A DNA stretch of 64,000 nt from positions 186,001-250,000 of the forward strand of contig NC_052120.1 in NCBI RefSeq assembly GCF_012273895.1, in the 5' to 3' direction. Positions 1 to 13,200 of this stretch are shown piece by piece. Below the pieces are notes generated by a model, which made no database searches, was not told the origin of the DNA, and worked only from the letters and a program-made list of their open reading frames with translations. The position numbers and the translations under genes were made by a program. The stretch is from Zerene cesonia. Taxonomy: Eukaryota > Arthropoda > Insecta > Lepidoptera > Pieridae. Every line of letters starts with the position of its first letter. Position 1 is the first letter of the stretch.

Positions 1-969
1 TATCGATCGATCGAGTGCACGACTTGTTAAATCTGCATTTTACGAATAGTTAAGCGCGTCAGTCTCGAGTAGAATGTCCCTTTGTCTAGAAGCATTAGGA
101 ATACGAAGAAGGGTTGGATTGAGGCTTGCAGACTCGCAGTGGTGGCGAAACTGGCGAAGCGGCAAGAGCGTTGACCGCTGCAGCGACGGGCTAACGGCAC
201 CCGCTGAAACCCACGCCGCTCGCTGCACGAGGAAGGAAGCCGACTAATCCGAACATATTCGCTGAATCTGCTTAATATTCATATTTTCTGTTATTTTTTC
301 TTGTTATATTGATGAAACAAAATCGTTTAATTCAGGATGGACAAGCTATTGTTTTAACAACAATAAGTTGCATCGTTATGAACAAACGCAAAAAAACTTA
401 GGTGGAAACTACTCAAGCTTTTTTATTATTAGCCGCAAAAATCAATGCATTCACATTTCGTATACGTGTTACGTGACTCATTGCGATAGCTTGTATGTCA
501 TGATGATGTGCGTGGCTAAAAAAATATTCATTTTCTTGGAATGAATTTATTCCTGTGAATTTTTATATTTTTATCAATTTTCACGGAGAGAACTTGATGC
601 AATTTGTTATCTTATCTTATCAGTGTCCGCCATGAAAGCCACGTTTGCGATAATTTTATTAGAATTAGATGCAGAGAAAAATTCTGGCTATGATGGTTAT
701 GATTACACTGCTGAATTTCGTCTGGCAAAAGCGTGCTGCGAGATGGACGGTGGTCGGTCTCGGGCTAGTAGAGCTGGGTGACGTAGTCATGAATGTAGTG
801 CTAATTTTAGCAGTTCAGAAGCGCAGCCCGCTCACAAGTTGAGAATCCTTAGCGGTGAGCTCACGTCCATAAGACGCTTACAAGTGCCTCGTTTTATAGG
901 AATTTTTACATACGTAACGCATTTTTTGTTAAGACGAAAGTTAAAAAGTGAATCTTGTGCAATACCACC
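1..969. other. Left-edge non-coding stretch
   Basis: No gene can be supported here. A GC-richer patch at about 100-240 sits at the window edge and could belong to a neighbouring transcript, but no splice-consistent exon was found. A short open frame (632-781, 49 codons) has a reasonable start context but no recognisable family. Confidence 0.4.
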
Positions 970-997
970 ATGGGGCAAGGAGACGATGCCGTCACAC
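970..997 (+). CDS. Candidate short alternative first exon (9 codons), possibly of Rtnl1
   Basis: A start codon in a near-perfect insect/vertebrate-style context (ACCACCATGG) opens nine codons reading MGQGDDAVT, then meets a strong donor, CAC|GTAAGT. The exon ends with one spare base, the same phase as the two better supported Rtnl1 first exons. It could therefore splice to the reticulon domain at 20260, giving a protein of about 201 residues. The leading Met-Gly could in principle be an N-myristoylation site. A phase match alone has a one-in-three chance, and the exon could belong to another gene or be spurious. Confidence 0.27.
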
Positions 998-1002
998 GTA
1001 AG

Positions 1003-4000
1003 TCTTATAAGTTTAATTCCGGGATTTGGTTTTCGGTGTTGGGAGCTATCGATTAGATTGCACTTCCTTGTCGTTTTGTACTGCTTCTTTTTTGATACTG
1101 CCGTCACTATCTTGTGTAAATGCGGTATGATAAAATAATTCATATAATACCGAGAAGATATTGAATTATGATTCAATTGATTAGTACTTGAGATATCGAC
1201 AAATGTCGGGGATTGGTGATGAGTAGGTGCATATGTAGATTATCAAATGGAGCTGACACCCCACGTAATGATATACTTAATTGATGTTTACCTTTTACGA
1301 TTATATCATTTCTTGGTTCAAAATTGTTGTTTAAATGTTTAAAATATTAAAGATACATTGCATTTAAATTGAATAACTTGTAAATTATAAATGACATACA
1401 AATGCACGTTGCAAGTATGTGATATTATATTCAGTGAACTAAATATAATGAGAAAGCAAATAATAAATTGCAGGTATGCAATGCGCTGGATACAGTATAA
1501 TACTTATCTTCACAAAGCCTTCTATAGAATATGTACCGCGACAGGGTTATCAAGCGACATGACCTAATTTCTGTGCATTCCCCACAAGCCCTTTGTTTGA
1601 GCGACATTTACCGGCGCCTACTTTGTTTATTTTGCGCTCAATTATCCAACAAAGAGTAATTTGAACTTTGCCAACGTTTCCTGAAGGCCAGACCTCATTA
1701 AGATAAATACGTCCTCAATATAATTGATGTGGAGCATTAACCAAATGATTATAAATAAACTTTACGATCGTAAAATATGAGTTTCATAAACAGATTCCCT
1801 TTAATCGTTATGATGCAGCCGAAGAATATAAGGCGCATTTTATGATAAGTTTGCTAAGACGATAATATCTTTTCGTATTAGAGCTTCGATTTGAAACTAT
1901 GAGACGTTGCAAGGTTTCAAAATATTGATTTTCTCGCGTTGGCTCTGGACTCTGAATTATTAAGATGCTGGCGAAATGTCGGCGTGTATGGATTTTCTAA
2001 AAGAGGCAGACATTTTAGTACTGTAATAAAGGCTAGGTCTGAGGGCGCAGCGGCGGCGCGACGGCCCGATCGATAGGCTCGCGCGACGCGCGGACGCGCT
2101 GTCTACTTCAGATACTTATGTCACTTGTAATAACATTTGTCTAATCCTCTGAGACTATCGCCTTATTACACCTATAACAGCCAATTTATTTTTCAATACA
2201 TGCTCGTCTAGATCATGGAATATAGGTCTGAAACTTCATCGTGAAGTAATTTCTTTGCAGCAATAATGTTTGGCTCGTAGGTGTTATATACTGTATTTTG
2301 TTTACCTTTCTTTACACTTGTTCAGATTATCTGATTTAAGTGTGCAAGTTAAGTTATAAATGGTGATGAGCCTGTTAAAAGGATAGTATTTTCCCCAAAT
2401 TTAAGCAATTTACACTCGATTATTGAACAAAGACGATATTTAAAGAGCCTATATCACAATGTCACGCACTTAACACAATAACGTACAACATATTGGATAA
2501 GGGTTGGACCGTGATAACATCGTTAGTGGACAATGACTCATTGGAAATTTTATTAGTGGCCCTCTGCGTACCCGTAGATAGGGGTTGCTGCAAGCTTTGT
2601 CCACATAGAAACGATTGTACAAACAATGTATAGGTCAACGAGATAATTTGTCACATAAATATTTAATGAATTGTGACATACGTAATATATTCTCTGATAA
2701 GGTCGAGCCTTCGATTGTATACCTAAAAACTTTTTATATTCTACTCTGTTCTGGTATCCGCTTTGCGATTCATTAATAAAAATTTGCAGTTGTCATTGGT
2801 ATCTTTTATCAGGGTTTCATGAATATTTTAATATTTGAATTGAATTGAAGCATTTGAATTTTAATTGAAGCTCAAAAAATTCTAGAAATTAACCTCTGTA
2901 TTTTACGGATTTTAGTGTATTTACTCTTAAACTTTTGTTCCCTGGCATCAACTTTTAAAATTTGTGACAGTGTATCTGTATCCAGCTTCCCGATAAATTA
3001 TGGTACAACACCATGCTTAATAATGTTCACACATATATATTGGTGGTTAATTAGTATACTGTTGTAAAGCCACGTGTTGAAGCTATAGTATACAATACAG
3101 TGTAAATAACCACAGATGTCATCGAGTTTCCATCTAACTGTACAATTGCATCCAGTTTTGTGATGTAAATTGAATTATGACTTCTTCCATGACATCTTGC
3201 CGAAATCCAAAAGATATACTTTCGTATGTCGCATATAATGAGGCACGTAGCAATCATAAATATTGCAGAAGCGGATATAGCAGAACGGCGATCATATCTA
3301 TTTATATTTTTCTTCTGGAATTTTTAACGTGACAGTCATAGTCTGTTCGTCGATGTAAACTATCCTGTATTTAGTTTTGACAATAAAACTCGTTTGATCT
3401 CTCCTCTAATATTCAAGGAATGTTATAAAACAAGTAAGTTAACACTCAGTTGTATATTTTCGATAAATTATTATTATTAAAATCTTTTAGTACGTAGTAC
3501 ACACTTGTATTAAGAAAGAACTTTCAGATAACCCTCGTTAAATAAAGGGTTAAGACGATTGGATTTTTTTTAAACTTTTGAAAAATAAGATAACTTAGAA
3601 TTAATCGCCATGACTACCAAAAATAGATTCAATCGTGTCCGTTTTTGCAAGCAAATTCATCGTAACCTATGACTATGCAGTATCAGACCGCGGTTTCTTT
3701 CTTATGGTTATTGTTCCTTGATTATGCTATAATCCCATCACTCTGAGAAACACATTTTATCTACATGCAACTACGCCAAATCTTAGCAATGAGAAAGATA
3801 CCACTTTAAAATATAAAATTATTATAACAGTTTTCAAAAAACTTCGGTTAGTAGTAAAGTTATTATATGCCCAAATATATAAATGTACAATACAACGCGT
3901 GTGATTACAGTAACCCAAATAAATATGTTACGCAAAATTTCAGTTATATTGAGAGAAATTTCTTCAAATACAGTACGTATTGCGTCTCGTTGACATAACG

Positions 4001-4392
4001 ATCCCATTCAACGTATGATGTCATGGCAGGCTGTATTTGGTGCGCTTGTGCAAGGTAGCCCATGAGTCATGACCCTGAGTAGCGGCGGTAATGTATGAAT
4101 TATTATCTTCGTTCATTACTTATCAATATGCAAACAGACTTATAATGCCTTCTGAGCGTTGAAAATTATACAGGTGTCGTCACTGTTTTAGACTGTCTGG
4201 GTTTCAAAATTTCAAGAAAAAGATCAAATTTTTGGATTGATTAACTTTTTTAAGATAAAACTTACAGTTCCCCAAAGCAATCGCATAGCTAAACTATCTG
4301 TTATTAGAGTCGTAAGTTAATGAGTTATAAAAACAAATTAAATTCGAGACGTGCTCGTTTCACGCATCTAAAGGCCTACTGATTGAAACTTA
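1003..4392 (+). other. AT-rich non-coding stretch upstream of Rtnl1
   Basis: I see no coding exon. The one notable patch is a CpG-dense block at about 2040-2105 (runs of GCGGCG and CGCG), standing out from about 65-70% AT surroundings. It could be a promoter or a small insertion. Everything else is AT-rich sequence without recognisable structure. Confidence 0.4.
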
Positions 4393-4465
4393 TAAAAATA
4401 TAGTTTAAAAAAACTAAAAAACACGCTTTTCAAGCACATCAAACTAAAAACTATAAAATAATTTT
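4393..4465 (-). repeat. Interspersed repeat fragment abutting gap 1
   Basis: Read on the minus strand, this stretch contains a segment of about 29 nt (AAGCGTGT followed by TTTTAGTTTTTTTAAACTAT) that matches about 14456-14484 on the plus strand with roughly two mismatches. The element is cut by the adjoining run of N. Confidence 0.5.
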
Positions 4466-5465
4466 NNNNNNNNNNNNNNNNNNNNNNNNNNNNNNNNNNN
4501 NNNNNNNNNNNNNNNNNNNNNNNNNNNNNNNNNNNNNNNNNNNNNNNNNNNNNNNNNNNNNNNNNNNNNNNNNNNNNNNNNNNNNNNNNNNNNNNNNNNN
4601 NNNNNNNNNNNNNNNNNNNNNNNNNNNNNNNNNNNNNNNNNNNNNNNNNNNNNNNNNNNNNNNNNNNNNNNNNNNNNNNNNNNNNNNNNNNNNNNNNNNN
4701 NNNNNNNNNNNNNNNNNNNNNNNNNNNNNNNNNNNNNNNNNNNNNNNNNNNNNNNNNNNNNNNNNNNNNNNNNNNNNNNNNNNNNNNNNNNNNNNNNNNN
4801 NNNNNNNNNNNNNNNNNNNNNNNNNNNNNNNNNNNNNNNNNNNNNNNNNNNNNNNNNNNNNNNNNNNNNNNNNNNNNNNNNNNNNNNNNNNNNNNNNNNN
4901 NNNNNNNNNNNNNNNNNNNNNNNNNNNNNNNNNNNNNNNNNNNNNNNNNNNNNNNNNNNNNNNNNNNNNNNNNNNNNNNNNNNNNNNNNNNNNNNNNNNN
5001 NNNNNNNNNNNNNNNNNNNNNNNNNNNNNNNNNNNNNNNNNNNNNNNNNNNNNNNNNNNNNNNNNNNNNNNNNNNNNNNNNNNNNNNNNNNNNNNNNNNN
5101 NNNNNNNNNNNNNNNNNNNNNNNNNNNNNNNNNNNNNNNNNNNNNNNNNNNNNNNNNNNNNNNNNNNNNNNNNNNNNNNNNNNNNNNNNNNNNNNNNNNN
5201 NNNNNNNNNNNNNNNNNNNNNNNNNNNNNNNNNNNNNNNNNNNNNNNNNNNNNNNNNNNNNNNNNNNNNNNNNNNNNNNNNNNNNNNNNNNNNNNNNNNN
5301 NNNNNNNNNNNNNNNNNNNNNNNNNNNNNNNNNNNNNNNNNNNNNNNNNNNNNNNNNNNNNNNNNNNNNNNNNNNNNNNNNNNNNNNNNNNNNNNNNNNN
5401 NNNNNNNNNNNNNNNNNNNNNNNNNNNNNNNNNNNNNNNNNNNNNNNNNNNNNNNNNNNNNNNNN
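4466..5465. other. Assembly gap 1 (1000 N)
   Basis: Exactly 1000 N. The same length as the two other gaps shows that it is a placeholder, not a measured size. Confidence 0.99.
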
Positions 5466-7059
5466 AAAAACAAAGTTTTCGTAAGGCGCACTATGTCATA
5501 GCCTATAGGCAGGTGCTAGTGACGTCACAGCACCGGTGCCGATATTTTTAACTATCAGTATCAGCGTCCACGTCCATCACTGTGTCGCTGCAAATGCGCG
5601 GTGCATTGTTTGATTAGAGCTTGAAAACTTTCCTGTGCAGTTTGAACATCGATCATTGCAATTTGACACCAAATAACATGCCCTTAACATGAAGGTTAAT
5701 TGATGAAGTCACCTTTATAATCCTTGTCAGACCAGAAGTTATAGAAATAGAAGATTGTCGTCAATTTCCAGCGGTGAACATTTTCGTAGATTCATTGAAT
5801 GATGTCTTACTGTACGGTAAAAAATAATAATTGAAGTGTGAGATACGTATTTTACCGTAAAAATTTATTCTAAATTAAAGTATAAACAGCAATACCGTTA
5901 AATGTTTATACTATGTACATACTTAATTGGACGTTTAGAAATATGGAATATAATTGCATAGTTGTGGTTTAACCGCTTACAATAACATTGCAACATTCAG
6001 ATATCATTGCGATCCGTTTTACTTTGAGCAAACAATTCAGAAGTACCTCATTATCCAAGTTTACGAAATTGCGATACTATCAAGGCAGAATTTTCTACAT
6101 ACTTTTGACGTGATGTAAATGAACGTAAACAATATCTACATTTGACGTATGCTTACAAAAATGGAAGAATCTGGAGCTCAATTTAAGGATTATTTCGAGG
6201 GCGCTGCATTGTCGCCCGTAACTCCACACTTCCAAAGGACTGCGTAGTCCCAGTCGCCTTGAACTTGTCAGTCAGTTTGTTGTCATTGTTCTCGTGATAA
6301 TTTTACATCAAGGCCGTGAGTGGCTGGTATCTCCACAACGCAAAGCTCCGTGACTCACTCGCCGCCGATTGATTTTGATGGACTAATCAGTGTTTACGTA
6401 TTAGTTGTATAGATAAATGACGAGACATTTTGTTCTTATTTGCAAAATTTGTTATTATTTTCTATTTATGATTTTAGTTTGATTTTTGAAGGAAGGTTAG
6501 AGTTTCGAAAAAGGAAATGGTTTATGATATGTTCAATGCATTGCAATGAAAGTAAACTGAACGTTTAATAATTTTTTTTAGTAATGTTGTCAAGTAGGGT
6601 TGCCCGGATTTTTAACTAGGGTATCGTTTCGCTAAAGTAGTTTTTGTACAAATATTTCCAAACTTTACAGTACATATTTGTTGTTTTATATGTGTGTCCT
6701 CTAAACTAAAAATATTCTGCCCGGCTACATAAATAAAACAAAATTACGAGAAGTTTACAAGAATGTTTGAAAGATGTATGGGGTGTCTATATTGTTTTAA
6801 TTAAAAGAATTTTAACATATTTCATCTTCTTTAATAAAGTTTCAATAAATCTGTTACAAACTCCACTATAATTATTATTCTCTTTTAAATAAATAAGTTT
6901 TATTTATGTGGAGCCTGCCTTGTTTTACATTTATGCTAAACTATCGGTGGAGGGCCGTGGGTGTGTCTCTGTGTACTGCTTGCGCTACTAACATACTGTT
7001 GAAGCACCATCCTTCTGACTAACTCGCTAACTGGGGCTAGCATGTGTCGTGTGACGTGT
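5466..7059 (+). promoter_or_regulatory. Upstream flank of Rtnl1 with CRE palindrome and Inr-like motifs
   Basis: No coding exon is visible. The stretch has a perfect CRE palindrome, TGACGTCA, at 5520-5527. At 6268-6277 there are overlapping arthropod initiator-like motifs (TCAGTCAGTT). The rest is AT-rich. It may hold distal promoter or enhancer elements of Rtnl1, which is inference. Confidence 0.3.
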
Positions 7060-7251
7060 CTGAAGTATGGGGTAATGCAGCATGCCAGGAGCGTAGGGTG
7101 CGCATTGTCTCGGCGCATGCGCGGGTCGAGCGGGGGGCGGGTGGAGGGCGCGGGGCGCTGCGCCGCGGCCGCCAGTATCGACGCGAGAGTCAGGCGCGGC
7201 GCGCGCTCAGTCAGCCGTCATTCGGCTTTAGTAATTACGTAAAGTGTCACC
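7060..7251 (+). promoter_or_regulatory. CpG-rich promoter and 5' UTR of the first Rtnl1 isoform
   Basis: GC content rises sharply over about 190 bp directly before the first coding exon. An arthropod initiator match, TCAGTC, lies at 7207-7212. If used, it would give a 5' UTR of about 43 nt before the ATG at 7252, which has a CACCATGG context. No TATA box is evident. Confidence 0.5.
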
Positions 7252-10200
7252 ATGGCGAACTCCGGACCTTCCCTCTGCAGCGTACTCGACCCGCGTAAGT
7301 GTCGCGGGCTTCGCTTCGCTTGCCTCCTATCGCGACTAACCCGCTAACGCGCAGCCTTCTCTTGCAGATGCTTGGTTCGACCCGCAGAGGCTACACCCTG
7401 AAGGTGAGTGAAGGCGGGGAAGTGGGAACGCGCGACGGGAGAGGAGGGAGCCGGTCGCTACCGGCGCTGACAGCGTCCACTGTGTAGTGTGCTTTGAGTG
7501 TTACGGTGACACAAATAAAGGAGTAGCGATCGATCGTGTCGGTGAGTCCGGGCCGGGCCGCGGGTCGCGGGTCGCGGACGCGAGGCGCCACCTGACACCA
7601 CCACTCTGACAACAAGTCAAAACATGACAGCTCTAATTGTGTCGCTTCACCTCACTGGTCCTAGATTGCACATTTATCTTGCCCTGACTAACACTAACAT
7701 TCGGCCTACAGTCTGCACGATACCCGTACATTCATAATTGTTATGAAACTAATACCTTCATTGAATTGACTCTGTGCCTAACTTCTTACCTAAGTAAATC
7801 TTCGGTAATTTGTGTTGGTTACATTAACAAAGTTTTAAGAAAAATTTGAATAACACTGAACACAGATACAAAATACGTATACGTTGTTTTTTCAGTAGCT
7901 TCTGAAATAATATCGGTCAAACTTATCATTAGAAGATAAGGACTGGATATTAATTTAAGAAATTTCGATTTAAAAAAGTTTAATCCTTTATCAATAAATC
8001 AGAATGATATTGTACTGAACTTTTCCAAAGTTGGGCTGAAATACAATATTTGGCTAGTATTCTCCGAATTATGCTAATTGAGTTAGCGATAGTTACGAAG
8101 CGTCAGGGGTCAGGTAGAAATGGTATTGTTGGAACATTAGCGGCTGGTAATTATACAAGGTTGCATTGTTCCCCATCGCAGTAACGTGATCCGACAGGTG
8201 CCTGCCACTTGTAATCCAGTCTCCCTTCAAACAAGTACTCTTTTGTAATTTTAAACTCACGGGAGGGACATATAACCAGCTAGGAACGATCAGTTGACTG
8301 CACTTTTTGAAAATTGTTTCCTTTGTTTGATGGTTTTCGCTCGAGTGGTTAGGTGGAGACGATGAAGGGACAAACTTAGCTATATATTAGTATAAGCGGC
8401 GGGGAAATGTGGCGTCATTCCAATTGATGTTATCTTTTTGAAAACATAAATAAGAATCGTATGGAAGAAATAGCCGAGGTAGATATCCATGAAAAATAGG
8501 ATGCTTGTACTTTTGCTAGAACTTTTTTGGCTGGGTTAGTCATTTGTGATAATTTCTCCACATATCGCATCCTTATCAATAACGGTATAATCATAATTAA
8601 TTAATCAATTTGTTTATTTGGGCTGATTCAATATATCGTTAATAGCCTATTACAGTATACCGAGTATATATATAGTTACTGTTACAAACCTCAACATTCT
8701 ACAATGTCTCGGAAAGTTTTCCGACGAATTGTGAATAAGTACTCACATAGTTACTCAATTCTGGTGATAATTATGAAATGAATAGTTTTCTATATGGTTT
8801 ACGATTACTAGAATATACTTTAATAAGCACTTACTTATTGTTGTTCTCCAATGAAAACAATCTTTGATTAATATAACGTAATCTGCTAGTTACTATGGTG
8901 TTTTCCATTGGCTAGTACGAACAGTAATGTCCAGTCATGTAGCTAGCTGTATGGTGGGCTCTAATTTATAGGTAGCTATGTCACTGCGGCATGCATCCTC
9001 ACCGTGCGCTTGTTTACAGTCCAACTCTTATCAAAGATAAAGTATTTCTACTACTCCCAGGTTTTGCCCTATTCCTTTGCCATCAAAACTCATTTTAGCT
9101 TGGATACTATAAATAAAACTATATAGTGAATTATGCAGTGTTATTACATTTCAGGTCGCGTTTGTTTTTGAATACATATTTTATAAGTTGAGTTTTAATA
9201 TTCCAGAGCAATATTTATTATTTATATATATATTTTTTTTCATTATGAAAATTTCATCATTATTAAATTTTGTTGTAGATGTTTCGACAGACACTTTTTG
9301 TTGATGGAAATAAATTAATTATGTAATCAAAAAAATTAAAAAATTAATAAAATATATTGGAGTTATCAGGCTCATAGTTATAAAAAGTGTAATAAGTTTT
9401 TTTAAAGGAATTTTTTTTAAATACAAATTTGATATAAAGATAAGACTATTTTCAATATCATTAAGTTTTTTTTTTCTTACAGTAGGTTATAGTAATTTAT
9501 ATTTAAAAATATATCACGAACATCGAAATCGACCTTGTACAGAAAAAACTGCACTTCACGTTATTTCGGAAGGTTGAAAACTGGTTCACAATTACATGAA
9601 TACCCTTATTTGGTTTTTCATTTATATTTTACTTAAGATGAGAAACAATTTGTTCAACTGGAACTTTACTTTCCCGCTTAACATCAAACGTTTCTTTAAA
9701 AGTTGATTAATCGAGAAGATTTCACAGTCATTACCAACTCTGTTTGATGTGTAGGTTTTTGTTGCATCATTATGTTTCGATACATGCATAGTGGTTTGTT
9801 GCTTGAAACAAAAAACATATCTTTATAATGATGAGTTCTGTGACTTTTAATAATATTTATCACGATAATTTTAACATTATCCGTTTTGACTTATTCGACA
9901 CTAGCGGTTCGCCCCGGCTTCAACCTTCCTCGATAAATGAGCTAACTCAGTGTTAGTCAGTGTTATAATTTTTCAAATCGGATCAGTAGTTCCCGAGATT
10001 AGTGCGTTCAATCAAACAAATTCTTCAGCTTTATAATATTAGTATAGATAATGAATTGCTGTATCAAAGGTGTTGTAGTTTGTAGCGATATAAACAAAGT
10101 TCTATGAACGTAAATTTTATTTTCCTCGAAACTAATGGAAAATTATTTGTTGTTTTGCTTAGTGCTTAGTGAGTTTAATACTCCTTTTAAAATATCTAAA

Positions 10201-13200
10201 CTTAGTAATTAGTAGGTCCTGAGATTTCGTTGCGACAATCGATAATACATTGTTGCCACTTATCAACAAGATCATATCATTCCTTAATATATTATCTGTA
10301 GTTGTGTCACTTTCTAATAATCTGATGTCTATTATTAATCATTGTAATTTAATTTTTATCAGACATGTGTCATACATGTTGTTACGACATAAATGAAATA
10401 ATTTGAGCTCCCGTGCTTGTTGGTCAGAAAATTTTAAACGGGTTAGTTGGGTTATTGTAGATAAAATAGCTTCCAAAACATTTGCTATTTAACGCGTCTA
10501 TAACGTAGTGCAGGTCTATTTGCACGAAGTCTGTTATCAGCAGATTGCATTGCGGATGACGTCCCCCACTCATCTGCGCCCATCATTTAAGAGCCTAGCT
10601 ATACTTGTGTCATGGCTGCATGATGTAGGCACGCTGCTAGAGAACGTTATTGATTATTTCTGTAGCCGTTTCATGTTGTAAATTAATCATGAGCTTAGTT
10701 TTGTGCCAGTTCGCGCATAGTTTTCCATTTTTTCCCCTTCTGTAATAATCAAAGATCGACTTGAAATATTTATCTCATTTCTGTATGTTGCTGTGAAACT
10801 AACAATTTTTTTGTTCCTCCTACAAAGTCAATTATAAGATTTGAGGAAATTGGTTTTTTATCGCCATCACTGTCTGTTTTAGTTCGCCCACATACATATT
10901 TCTTTGAGAACTTTAACATTGTACTATCAATTCGATCTGTGATTTTTGTACTCGCCACGGCAATTTCTTCCAACTCTATAGCTAGTAGTTCTTATAGGGC
11001 ATCGAAGTGACAATGTAATGTTCAGAGAGAACCATCTGTTGCCGGCGGGCGCTCGCGAGCTAGGAACGGGATATTTTTAACGCAGCCGTGTTCGCCCATT
11101 GTATTTCTGTTACTGATGCTACCAATTCCACGTCTCGACTCTGTCACTCATGTTCATTTAATTCACGTGTAATTTTGTTTGGTGGAAGATTTTTGGACAT
11201 GCGGAACGCGGAAGCGCGGAAGCGGTTATGGGTGGTTTTTGTTGTTTTCGGATATAAAACGTCTCTTGATATTATTAAAATAGCAGTAATACGATTATCA
11301 ATATGCTTGACAATTATAATGAAATTTTGGAAATAAGCAATGGAATTCTTTAACGTTTTAATAACTTTTTTTTATGAAAACGCAATGTAATAAAAAGAGC
11401 AAATTAGCAAGACCTAAAGCAAAACAATTAGCACCTGTTGAGAAGTTACATAAAGGCAAGAAATATATTAATTGAAATGCTCCGCAGTCGATCATTAAGC
11501 TACGCTAATTCGGAGATCTATAAATACAACATTCATTATGGAACATGCGGTCACAATATGCCAGTTACTAGATTATACTCTTATAAATCTTACCAACTAC
11601 TTGCGATATTATAAATTTGGTTGTATTATTATAAGGCACACTGCTAGCACATATTGACTATGTACCATTTTGAAGTGAAGCAACATTATCCATTTATCAT
11701 ATATCTCGCCTGAGAATTCGGCGTTTGATGTAGTTGAGCACTAAATGCCAAGTAGGTTACGTTTTTACAATGTCAAGAGATTTGCCAAAAACCATCCTTG
11801 TTATCTATACTCATATTTAAAATTCGTCATCAATCTAGTCCAAAATCTGCACATGAGTAATACGTAATAATGCTAAGTCATTATGAAAACTATTATCAAT
11901 TGTTACTTTCGCAATTGAATAAGTCATCATCCTTCATCTAATAAATGCACAGGTTGTGCTAATAACATTTTCTAGTTTACTTTCAACTCGTTCGTCTACA
12001 GGCGTAGAAATGCAGTATCTATAGAATAAAATTTTTGGATTATTTTTATTAGGATTTCAATGATAATTTCAATAGAACTGTCATACAACTTTTTGTCGAC
12101 TCCAATTACGGTAACTTTATGAAATGCGACCTTTTAAGTGGCTTATTTGAATATTTTAAATTATGTACCATACTTGAATGTATCTTTTATTCGCGTTACA
12201 TTGAAGAGATTCCATGAGTCTGCAAATCATGAAATAGGAAAGCATATGTCAGACAATAGCCCTCCACGTTGGAACGACGCCAGCCGCCGATCGATCAAGT
12301 TTGCTGTCGCAGAATTTCTTTTGTCGCTTCAAGGAAATAATTGTGTTCAGTTTTAATACGATAGTTCCGGAAATTTGTTTTATTAAATAGATGTGTATTT
12401 CTCAATTTCATTGAGCTATAGTAGATTTAAAATTAGAATATTTCCAGCTCTGCCCACGTGTTACATAACCCGTGTTCTGGCATAAAGGTCAGTTTTATTG
12501 ACTCCCCACTTATTACTACGCGTAGATGTAAACTAGCGGGAGCACCGCGTGTTCTTATTTAGACTTTAATATTTCTGATAGAATTTGTATTAATAACGTG
12601 TTTTTTATTACATAAACAACTTTTTCATACATTTTGATAAAATAAGGTATTTGTATAGGAAAATTTATAGGGGTCTCATTTGTCTATTTTTGGGTAAACA
12701 AAAACCTCTTGAGTTTGTAGACGTTATAATTCATTGTCTACGTATTTATGAAACGCAGACAAATTTACAATGGCGTTTTTGTGACTAATAACATTACAAA
12801 GAGTCAATCGAAAATATAGTTTTATCGATGAAATCTCATCGCGTTGCCTATGACTTGCATGATGCGTCACAATGAGCCATAAAATATTAATGTCTTGTTA
12901 TCCTGCTGGACATTGGATTGTTATTTCACGTCTGAGACGATTCTTTTGTATTTTGTCAAACTTAGAAGCATTAAACTCTTCAAAGTCCCGCTTTTACTAC
13001 CGTAGGTGGTCATTAACGCTCCAGACTGGGACTCCGCAGGGAGCCCACTACCCCTCTACAGGGTGTTTAGGTAGAATGTTCGTGAATAGACTTTAGATGG
13101 AATCGTCGATGCTAGGGCACGGCCAGTAAAGTGGTTTTCAGAGCGCGTTGCAGCAATTGCCACTGCAAGAGGGGAGGACGCAAATGATGATAAGGCTCCT

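Noticed and set aside
632..781. 49-codon frame with a good start context (MKATFAIILLELDAEKNSG...)
   Set aside because: No recognisable family, no cleavage or signal pattern, and no splice or promoter support.
832..1176. Overlapping frames of about 100 codons on both strands
   Set aside because: Neither shows a family, and both include sequence better read as a short exon with a donor at 997.
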